Assembly (NCBI GenBank): GCA_017525245.1
Contig: JAFXTE010000008.1
Span: 62,001-126,000, forward strand
Source of the DNA: Bacteroidales bacterium
Lineage (GTDB): Bacteria > Bacteroidota > Bacteroidia > Bacteroidales > WCHB1-69
Direction of reading: 5' to 3'
DNA length: 64,000 nt
Within the stretch, counting starts at the first letter, position 1. Each line of letters begins with the position of its first letter. A program made the translations under genes and the position numbers. Below are positions 53,122 through 59,803 of the stretch, piece by piece. The notes beneath the pieces were generated by a model. That model ran no database searches. It saw nothing but the letters and a program-made list of their open reading frames with translations, and was not told the origin of the DNA.

Positions 53122-54297
53122 TTAATGGGGTTGTTTGGATGTGAATGGATTTAATCCGTTTTTCCCACTTTGTTCCAACTCCCTCACCGTCCGTTCCACC
53201 ACCTGCTCAAGCTGGTAGGTGGAGACGCCAAGGGGTTTGTTGATGCCTTTCAACGACCATTCCACCACAGTCTTGTCCGTTGATTTGCAGATGATCAGTC
53301 CCACGGTGGGGTTGTCGCCCTCGGCTCGCAGCAACTCGTCAACGGCAGTGACGTAGAAGTTCAGCTTGCCGGCAAACTCGGGGATGAACTTCACCACTTT
53401 CAACTCGACGACGACATAGCGGTGCTGCGGTATGTGATAGAACAACAAATCCGGGAAAAAGGTCTGCCCATCCGGCATTTGCAGCTCCATCTGCCGCCCA
53501 ACGTAGGAGAATCCTTTCCCCAATTCTAATAGGAACTGAGTCACCTTGGACACAAGCGCATCCTCCAGGTCCTCCTCCTCGTATTCCTCTTTCATCGAAA
53601 GGAAGTCGAAATGGTAGGGGTCTTTCAGTATCTCTTTCGCCAATTGGCTCTGCGTGTCGGGCAAGGTGCTTGAGAAGTTGGTAATGGCTGCTCCTTGGCT
53701 TCCGAAGAGATTGGCGGCTATTTGATTCTCAAGTCTGCTGCGGCTCCAGCCTTCTTCCACCACTTTATTGATATAGAACAAGGCTTCATCGAGAGATTGG
53801 CATTTGGAGATGATGTGGACATGGTGCTTCCAAGGTATCCGGCCGAAAATCTCGGGCATTTCCAATTCGCCACCAACTTGGTGGCTTTTTTCATCAACTT
53901 CTAATTGGCCACCAAGCTGGTGGCTTTTTTCGTCAGCAGCTTGCTGACTAATTAGGCCAACAGGCTGCTGGCCTTTTGTAACTCTTTCATAATAAAACGA
54001 ATACCATTGCTTCATATATTTCACATTGGAATATGAGAAGCCTGTTTCATTAGGGAATGCTTGCCGCATATCGAGGGCAAATTGCTTTACTACGCCAGCT
54101 CCCCAACGCTCTTCTGCACGTAGCGCCACCAAATCACGGCCTACGCTCCAGTAAAACTCAAGCATGGCAGTGTTCACTCGAACTGCGGCTTTCAATTGGC
54201 TTTGGCGGAAACGCTGCTTGATGTCTGCCATCCATTGTACATAGCCTTCGTCTGCGGTCATCACATCACGGGATATAAATGTCGGTTTTTTATTCAT
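53122..54297 (-). CDS. DUF1016 / YhcG-type PD-(D/E)XK nuclease
   Basis: 391 residues. The N-terminal domain has MLEFYWSVGRDLVALRAEER and FSYSNVKYMKQWYSFYYERV. The nuclease domain has FFPDLLFYHIPQHRYVVVEL followed by KVVKF, the PD...ELK core, and a GKLNFY motif. Between them (about 109-143) lies a repetitive linker (QQPVGLISQQAADEKSHQLG and so on), encoded by four palindromes. The other intact copy lacks this length. A promoter box lies at 54321-54328. Confidence 0.9.
   Translation of the reverse strand: MNKKPTFISRDVMTADEGYVQWMADIKQRFRQSQLKAAVRVNTAMLEFYWSVGRDLVALRAEERWGAGVVKQFALDMRQAFPNETGFSYSNVKYMKQWYSFYYERVTKGQQPVGLISQQAADEKSHQLGGQLEVDEKSHQVGGELEMPEIFGRIPWKHHVHIISKCQSLDEALFYINKVVEEGWSRSRLENQIAANLFGSQGAAITNFSSTLPDTQSQLAKEILKDPYHFDFLSMKEEYEEEDLEDALVSKVTQFLLELGKGFSYVGRQMELQMPDGQTFFPDLLFYHIPQHRYVVVELKVVKFIPEFAGKLNFYVTAVDELLRAEGDNPTVGLIICKSTDKTVVEWSLKGINKPLGVSTYQLEQVVERTVRELEQSGKNGLNPFTSKQPH
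53869..53973. repeat. four in-frame palindromes in DUF1016 gene (locus 4)
   Basis: GCCACCAA-C-TTGGTGGC, GCCACCA-AGC-TGGTGGC, GTCAGCA-GCT-TGCTGAC and GGCCAaCAG-G-CTGcTGGCC. Their centres are 39, 24 and 24 bases apart, all multiples of three, so the frame is kept. Confidence 0.9.
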
Positions 54298-54320
54298 TTT
54301 GTTAAAGATTTAACGAGCTG

Positions 54321-54328
54321 CAAAAATA
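54321..54328 (-). promoter_or_regulatory. promoter -7 box of the DUF1016 gene at 53122
   Basis: Minus-strand TATTTTTG, 24 bases upstream of the ATG at 54297. Confidence 0.6.
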
Positions 54329-54365
54329 CATTTTTTTGCAAATATACAGACAATTCATTTACAAT

Positions 54366-54863
54366 TCAAACCGACCTTGTTCTTATGAAATGTCCCTCCT
54401 GAACGGCGGCAAAGGTCGCGACAACGGCTATCATGACCATTGGCACGACAGATTCCAGAAACACGGTCAATGGAACTCCGACGAAAAGCAGAAAATCTGC
54501 CGCCTTGTTGGCGATGGTGTGCGGGAAAAGACATCTCTTGTACATCACTATGGCGGAAATCTGGTTGATGACTTTGATGACGACAATCACCGCGCCCCAG
54601 AACCAAAGCCAATGGGGAAGTGCCAAGACAGGGATCAGCTTTATACAACAGCCGACCACAAACGCCAAATCCGCCAGACTGTCCAATAGTGCCCCCGTTT
54701 TGCTTTCGCAGTGGAATTTCCTTGCCAAGAAACCATCTGCCATATCGCTCAGTCCGCAGGCGAAATACATTACCCAAAAAGCGACACTTCCCACATCGGA
54801 AAAGAGGAGACCGAAAGTGCCAAGGAACCGGAAGGCTGTTATGAAGTTTGGGAGGTTTTTCAT
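54366..54863 (-). CDS. CDP-alcohol phosphatidyltransferase family protein
   Basis: 165 residues from the ATG at 54863. The catalytic signature is complete: DMADGFLARKFHCESKTGAL followed by LDSLAD, that is D-x2-DG-x2-AR-x7-G-x3-D-x3-D. Four or five membrane helices. It transfers a phosphatidyl group to an alcohol (glycerol phosphate, inositol or serine class) in the inner membrane; the acceptor cannot be read. The start overlaps the stop of the membrane-protein fragment upstream (ATGA), suggesting former coupling. Confidence 0.85.
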   Translation of the reverse strand: MKNLPNFITAFRFLGTFGLLFSDVGSVAFWVMYFACGLSDMADGFLARKFHCESKTGALLDSLADLAFVVGCCIKLIPVLALPHWLWFWGAVIVVIKVINQISAIVMYKRCLFPHTIANKAADFLLFVGVPLTVFLESVVPMVMIAVVATFAAVQEGHFIRTRSV

Positions 54864-54985
54864 TTGGCTATGAAATTCACCACCCCAAACACCAGATGGC
54901 ACACCGCAAACGCTGTGGCGAAGAGGATTGCCGGGAGGTTCTTCCGGTCGATGGCAAAGAGGATGAACGCCAAACAGGACTCATA
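54860..54985 (-). pseudogene. membrane-protein C-terminal fragment, copy B
   Basis: Codons read ESCLAFILFAIDRKNLPAIL, then FATAFAVCHLVFGVVNFIAK and a TGA that overlaps the next ATG. No start is visible because the frame runs back into the acyltransferase gene. A more decayed copy lies at 36605-36720. It may be the tail of a gene that once preceded the CDP-alcohol transferase. Confidence 0.6.
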
Positions 54986-55598
54986 CTGTTTCGATGGTTT
55001 TCTGCAACCGTTCCAGAAACCGTGCCGCGTCGCCACCGTCCATCTGCACGTGGTGGAACTGGAACGAGACGGGCAGCAGCGTCTTGAACCAGCTTTTGCG
55101 GTATTTGCCCCACATCACCATCGGGTTGAGGAACTTGTCAGTGTATTGGTTGCAGATGCAGTCGAGCTCGGTCTGGATCATCGCGGAGGTGCCGACAATC
55201 ATGTAACCGTCAAGGAAGCTGCTCTCGCACTCCTCCGCCACTTTGGTGGTCAGCGCGATGTAGTCGCGGTTGAACTGCTGCAGGTCGTCGGTGAAGGGGA
55301 TGTCGCAGGAGTTGATGCCGCTCTTGCGGTTGCGCACCACCACGTTGACGGCGATCTGGTCGTAGCGGAACAGCTTGCCGTCCTCGGGCAGCAGGTGCAG
55401 TTCCTCGGTCCGGCTGGCGGTCTTCCCAATGCACCAACACATCAGCGTGTTGAACTTGATGCCGCTCTTCCGGCTGGCTCTCAGCAGTTTGCTCACATCC
55501 ATCGTCTTTACCAGCGTCACCATCGGCATCGGTGCCGTCATCCACATCTCGAAGGCGAAAGCGCGCGGGGTCTCCTGGGGTTGTACTTCGGTTTTCAT
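54981..55598 (-). CDS. chloramphenicol acetyltransferase (CatA) family acyltransferase
   Basis: 205 residues from the ATG at 55598, two bases behind the stop of the zinc-ribbon gene. The C-terminal active site reads VSFQFHHVQMDGGDAARFLE, the HHxxxDG motif of the CAT family. RASRKSGIKFNTLMCWCIGK is also typical. The acetyl acceptor is unknown; many such homologues do not confer drug resistance. It forms an operon with the zinc-ribbon gene. Confidence 0.85.
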   Translation of the reverse strand: MKTEVQPQETPRAFAFEMWMTAPMPMVTLVKTMDVSKLLRASRKSGIKFNTLMCWCIGKTASRTEELHLLPEDGKLFRYDQIAVNVVVRNRKSGINSCDIPFTDDLQQFNRDYIALTTKVAEECESSFLDGYMIVGTSAMIQTELDCICNQYTDKFLNPMVMWGKYRKSWFKTLLPVSFQFHHVQMDGGDAARFLERLQKTIETV

Positions 55599-55600
55599 AC

Positions 55601-55807
55601 TTATCTTTTTTTCAGCACCACCAGTTCCGCATCCGCACCATCCTTCCTGTATTCGCTCACGAGGATGTAGTGTTCGTCGCAGGCAATCCCGAAACAACGG
55701 CCGTCGCCTTTTTCCACTTGGTTACCCCAATAGGTGGCATTGGTGCCGAGGATCTCTGGGGTTAGCGGCATTCCGCAGCTCTGACAAAATTGTTGTTCTT
55801 TATCCAT
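55601..55807 (-). CDS. zinc-ribbon domain protein
   Basis: 68 residues from the ATG at 55807. FCQSCGMPL near the N-terminus gives one CxxC pair, and further on a single Cys (FGIACDEHY) and His could complete a zinc site. Such small proteins usually bind metal or regulate, with unknown task. It is followed after 2 bases by the CAT-family gene. The promoter box is at 55921-55928. Confidence 0.7.
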   Translation of the reverse strand: MDKEQQFCQSCGMPLTPEILGTNATYWGNQVEKGDGRCFGIACDEHYILVSEYRKDGADAELVVLKKR

Positions 55808-55920
55808 ATTGATTTCGTTTTTTGTTCTGTACTGCCCCACACTGCATCTCGGCATCGCTTTCGCGCCACGGACGCAGCAGGATTCTGTCAGTTTCCATCA
55901 TCCAAGAAAGTATGAGACCG

Positions 55921-55928
55921 CAAAAATA
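55921..55928 (-). promoter_or_regulatory. promoter -7 box of the zinc-ribbon/CAT operon
   Basis: Minus-strand TATTTTTG, about 115 bases before the start at 55807. Confidence 0.5.
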
Positions 55929-56023
55929 CAATGTTTTTGCGTGATGTCAACAGATAATAGCCATAGTCTAAGTCTAAGTTTAAGTCTAAGTAAAATGAGC
56001 CCTTCCGTCTCAATCTCAAGTCC

Positions 56024-56887
56024 TTACAGTTTCACCGTAATCAACACCACAGCGATTATGGCGATGGCAAGTCCTAAATAGTTCTTCCACGTCAGTTTCT
56101 CTTTGAAAATCAGCCAGCCGATCAAGGCGGTGAGACAGACCACCCCGATGTTGTAGATGGGGAACAGCACCACATTATCGAAATAGCGCATCGCGTGAAA
56201 CACACAATAGGTGGAGAAGAAGTTGATGACACCCAACGCGATACCGCCAAGAAGGTTCTTGCTCTGCCATTTGGATTTGCCGCTCACGAGGTCGTAAGCC
56301 ACCAAAACGATGCCGAACAACATGGCTATCAGATAGATGAAAGCAATCATAAAACCCATGTTGTCGCCCGTGTTGCGTTGCTCGTTAAGCTTCATCAGAA
56401 TATCGCCCGTACCCGTGCCGAAGAAAATCATAACAGGCAGCAACCAGTTGATTTTTCTTGTGTTGTCGGATGTCGCACCATTTCCTCCCACCACCAAAGC
56501 CAACGCCACGAGAGCCAAGACGATACCTGCCGAGACCTTCAGATTCAGTTGTTCATGGAAGATGAGCACGCCGGCCAAAGCGGGCAGTACCACCGACAGT
56601 TTGCTGGAAAGCGAGGTGATGGTAATGCCCGAAAGCTGGGTGGACGCAGTCATCAGCAAGTAGGTGAAGATGAACCAGAAACCCGTCAGCAACGACAACC
56701 CGAACCAAGGTTCATGAACCAGTTGGGGAATCGTGTCGTAATGCTTGCATATCAGGAAACCCGTGACCACCGCGAAGACGTAGTTCCACATCAACGCTTG
56801 GTGATTGTCTAACTCAAAACGCTTGAAGAAGCGCATGGCGACAAAAACACCGGATGAAAACACTATGGCTAAAACGAGGTAAATCAT
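56024..56887 (-). CDS. EamA (DMT) family transporter
   Basis: 287 residues with ten hydrophobic helices in two EamA repeats. Typical pieces are YLLMTASTQLSGITITSLSS, then KLSVVLPALAGVLIFHEQL in the first half and CLTALIGWLIFKEKLTWKNY in the second. It is probably an inner-membrane exporter of a metabolite. A TACTTTTG box at 56897-56904 leaves only about 9 bases to the ATG, so the mRNA may be nearly leaderless. Confidence 0.85.
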   Translation of the reverse strand: MIYLVLAIVFSSGVFVAMRFFKRFELDNHQALMWNYVFAVVTGFLICKHYDTIPQLVHEPWFGLSLLTGFWFIFTYLLMTASTQLSGITITSLSSKLSVVLPALAGVLIFHEQLNLKVSAGIVLALVALALVVGGNGATSDNTRKINWLLPVMIFFGTGTGDILMKLNEQRNTGDNMGFMIAFIYLIAMLFGIVLVAYDLVSGKSKWQSKNLLGGIALGVINFFSTYCVFHAMRYFDNVVLFPIYNIGVVCLTALIGWLIFKEKLTWKNYLGLAIAIIAVVLITVKL

Positions 56888-56909
56888 TTGGGCGTCAAAA
56901 GTAGTATTT

Positions 56910-57065
56910 TATGCGGAGACGCGATTATCGCGTTTCTTCCAGATAGAATTCCCATGTGTCCCTGTGGCCTTCCTCTTGCGGCGACTGCGCCGTATTGTCC
57001 CCGCTCTTGCAGGCGGTTATCCCGACAACGGCAAGCATCACCATGCAAGATATACTCGGTTTCAT
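56910..57065 (-). CDS. small lipoprotein
   Basis: 51 residues. MKPSISCMVMLAVVGITACK gives a short signal peptide with lipobox GITAC (Cys 19). The mature part is about 33 polar residues (SGDNTAQSPQEEGHRDTWEF...). The 3' end overlaps a palindrome of the GAGACG family. It lies between the SDR and EamA genes on the same strand. No family recognised. Confidence 0.5.
56917..56937. repeat. GAGACG palindrome family, copy 4
   Basis: GAGACGCGAT/ATCGCGTTTC, 21 bases, overlapping the end of the small lipoprotein gene. Confidence 0.6.
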
Positions 57066-57115
57066 AAAACGACTCGCTCTTTAATCACTGACAAATTAAA
57101 CATTGTCTTTCCGGA

Positions 57116-57871
57116 TTATTTCCTTACAATCACGCTGCCGCTGCCTTGGTGCGTCGCAAGGATCAGCACTTCGGCAATCTGCACGTGGGCGGGCGCATTG
57201 GCGGCATAGACGGCCACATCGGCGATGTCATCGCCCGTAAGCGGCTTGATACCTTTATAGACGTTGGCGGCGCGCTCCGTGTCGCCATGGAAACGGGTGT
57301 TGCTGAAGTTTGTCTCCACAAGACCGGGCTTGAGGTTCGTCACGCGGACGGCACTGCTTGCCACATCAAGGCGCAGTCCGTCCGTGATGGTTTTCACCGC
57401 CGACTTGGTGGCGCAATAGACGTTGCCGTTGGCGTATGCAGCATCACCGGCCACGGAACCGATATTGATAATATGGCCGCGGTCGCGCTGCACCATCCCC
57501 GGCACTATGAGACGGGTCATGGTCAACAACCCCTTGATGTTGGTGTCGATCATCGTCTCCCAATCCTCGAAACTGCCCTCGTATTCGGGCTCCAGACCAA
57601 GTGCCAAGCCGGCATTGTTCACTAACACATCAATGGCTTTCCATTCATCGGGAAGTGCGTTGATGCACTGCGTGGCCTTCTCACGATCCCGCACATCAAA
57701 CACCAACGTCAGCACTTGAGTGCCCTTATCCGTCAGCTCCTTGCGAATTTCTTCCAGTTTCTGCTCGTTGCGTCCGGTCAGAATCAGTTTGTCGCCATTC
57801 TCGGCGAATTTCCTTGCACATCCAAGCCCAATACCGCTTGTCGCTCCTGTTATCAATACAATCTTATTCAT
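57116..57871 (-). CDS. short-chain dehydrogenase (YdfG-like SDR)
   Basis: 251 residues from the ATG at 57871. VLITGATSGIGLGCARKFAE is the NAD(P)-binding motif, VLVNNAG follows, and the catalytic YCATK with Ser in GSVAG completes the active site. The pattern fits the YdfG-type NADP-dependent 3-hydroxy acid or serine dehydrogenases. The substrate is not certain. A promoter box lies at 57916-57923. Confidence 0.85.
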   Translation of the reverse strand: MNKIVLITGATSGIGLGCARKFAENGDKLILTGRNEQKLEEIRKELTDKGTQVLTLVFDVRDREKATQCINALPDEWKAIDVLVNNAGLALGLEPEYEGSFEDWETMIDTNIKGLLTMTRLIVPGMVQRDRGHIINIGSVAGDAAYANGNVYCATKSAVKTITDGLRLDVASSAVRVTNLKPGLVETNFSNTRFHGDTERAANVYKGIKPLTGDDIADVAVYAANAPAHVQIAEVLILATHQGSGSVIVRK

Positions 57872-57981
57872 AATCAATATATTAAATTGTGATAAATTCA
57901 ATAGGATTTCGATTACAAAAATACATTTTTTGCATTATGAAATGTTCCTGAGTTTCCCGACGTGCATTTTTGATTTTTTTG

Positions 57982-57989
57982 TACCTTTG
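57982..57989 (+). promoter_or_regulatory. promoter -7 box that decides the gmk start
   Basis: TACCTTTG lies behind the first in-frame start at 57970 and points to the ATG at 58009. Confidence 0.65.
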
Positions 57990-58008
57990 CCGCCTAAAAC
58001 AACCTGAT

Positions 58009-58578
58009 ATGAACGGCAAAGTAATTATTGTGTCCGCGCCGTCGGGGGCGGGCAAAACCTCCATCGTGAAGCACGTGTTGGAACTTCTTCCCGAGCTGCG
58101 GTTCTCCATATCCGCGACCACCCGCACCAAACGGGACGGCGAGGTCAACGGCAAAGACTACCATTTCCTTTCGGTTGATGACTTCAAAAAAGGCATCCGC
58201 CACGATGCGTTTTTGGAGTGGGAGGAAGTCTATGCCAACCAGTTTTACGGCACCCTCAAGAGCGAAATCCAGCGTATCTGGGACGAAGGCAAGGTCGTGA
58301 TTTTCGACGTGGATGTGAAAGGCGGACTCAACATCAAGAAGTACTTCGGTGACAAGGCGTTAGCCATCTTCGTGGAACCTCCGACAGTGCAAGAGTTGGA
58401 AAACCGGTTGCGCAAACGCGGCACCGAAACCGAAGAATCGTTGCGCAAGCGCGTGGAGAAAGCCGAATACGAGCTTTCGTTTGCGCCGCAGTTCGACAAA
58501 ATCATCCTCAACGACAACTTGGATGTCGCCCGCGAGGAGATGCTCCAGACTATCCGCGAATTCCTTGACAAAGAATGA
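58009..58578 (+). CDS. gmk: guanylate kinase
   Basis: 189 residues. IIVSAPSGAGKTSIVKHVLE is the P-loop, RFSISATTRTKRDGEVNGKD the GMP-binding region, and VVIFDVDVKGGLNIKKYFGD the core. It converts GMP and ATP to GDP and ADP. Its last four bases overlap the start of the flavoprotein gene (ATGA), so the two are coupled. Confidence 0.95.
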   Translation: MNGKVIIVSAPSGAGKTSIVKHVLELLPELRFSISATTRTKRDGEVNGKDYHFLSVDDFKKGIRHDAFLEWEEVYANQFYGTLKSEIQRIWDEGKVVIFDVDVKGGLNIKKYFGDKALAIFVEPPTVQELENRLRKRGTETEESLRKRVEKAEYELSFAPQFDKIILNDNLDVAREEMLQTIREFLDKE

Positions 58579-59696
58579 GTTGTAAGCGAAAACATATCGC
58601 CATTATCGGGGCGGGGGCTTCGGGACTTTTTTTGGCGAAGAAGCTTTCCGAATCGCCAGACATGGATGTCACCGTCTTCGAGAAGAACCGCCAGGTGGGT
58701 GCAAAACTGCGTGCCTCCGGCGGCGGCAAGGCCAACATCTTCAACCGTGATATCCGCCCCGACCATTACAACAAGCCGGAATTTGTCGCAGAGTTGCTAC
58801 AACATTATTCTCCGGAACAGCTTGAGAACCAGTTCTCTGAATGGGGGTTAGTGACGATTACCGATGAGGAAGGCCGCGTCTATCCCGCCTCGCAGTTTTC
58901 CCAAACCGTCGTCGATGTGCTGACCCATTATCTGAACGAGAATGTACAATTGGTGACGAATTACGATGTCCAACACCTTGATTATAAGAACCGGAAGTGG
59001 AAAATCAACGACTCCCCCACCCTATTCGACGTGTTGGTTCTGGCATCAGGATCTCCTGCCGGAATGATTCCAAAAAACCAACGGGGCTACAATCACTATT
59101 TGCAAGATTTAGCACTGAAAATCAACCATTTAGAATCTTCTTTATCGGGTTTTATCCTTAAAGATTATCCAAAGTCACTATCGGGCTGCAGAACGAAGGC
59201 TGTCGTTTCATTGTATCAAAACAAAAAACTGATACACAAAGAGTCGGGAGAAATCACGTTCAAGGATGACGGGATTTCCGGCATTGTCATTATGAACTTG
59301 TCGGCCTACTACCGCCGGTTGCTTTCCACGAAGAATTGTCGTTTGGAAATCAACCTCACCTATTGGGACGAAAATTTCGACACAGACACTTATTTACGCG
59401 ACAATCACAACACCACCGGACTTTTACATCCGAAATTAGCCGCCCTATATCAGCAGAAGCCCTTCGACATTCACCGGCTCACATTCCAAATCGAAGACAC
59501 CTATCCGTTAGAAGGGGCGCAGGTGTGCCACGGCGGTATCGACCTGCCGGAAATTGAAGGGAACTTTGCCGCAAAAAGATTCAAGAACCTCTACATTCTC
59601 GGTGAAATGCTGGATGTGGATGGCGTTTGCGGCGGCTACAACCTATTCTTCGCGTTCGCGTCAGCGGCAATAACGGCCACCTCTATAACAAAGTAG
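58575..59696 (+). CDS. HI0933/BaiN-family flavoprotein
   Basis: 373 residues. HIAIIGAGASGLFLAKKLSE at the N-terminus is the FAD-binding Rossmann motif and ASGGGKANIFN the family signature (the usual form is GNGRCN). The C-terminus has CHGGIDLPEIEGNFAAKRFK and VDGVCGGYNLFFAF. Family members are NAD(P)/FAD oxidoreductases of unclear substrate. Coupled to gmk by a 4-base overlap. Confidence 0.88.
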   Translation: MSCKRKHIAIIGAGASGLFLAKKLSESPDMDVTVFEKNRQVGAKLRASGGGKANIFNRDIRPDHYNKPEFVAELLQHYSPEQLENQFSEWGLVTITDEEGRVYPASQFSQTVVDVLTHYLNENVQLVTNYDVQHLDYKNRKWKINDSPTLFDVLVLASGSPAGMIPKNQRGYNHYLQDLALKINHLESSLSGFILKDYPKSLSGCRTKAVVSLYQNKKLIHKESGEITFKDDGISGIVIMNLSAYYRRLLSTKNCRLEINLTYWDENFDTDTYLRDNHNTTGLLHPKLAALYQQKPFDIHRLTFQIEDTYPLEGAQVCHGGIDLPEIEGNFAAKRFKNLYILGEMLDVDGVCGGYNLFFAFASAAITATSITK

Positions 59697-59720
59697 AGAC
59701 GCGCCTCAGCACGCCTCTAC
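59693..59720. repeat. GAGACG palindrome family, copy 5
   Basis: GTAGAG...CTCTAC with an imperfect inner stem around CTCA, 28 bases, overlapping the stop of the flavoprotein gene. Confidence 0.6.
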
Positions 59721-59803
59721 CATTCTTTCATTCGCTTCTTCAGCCAAACGTCCTATAATTTCACGTCATTCTTCATTATGCATTATGCATTATGAATTAT
59801 GAA

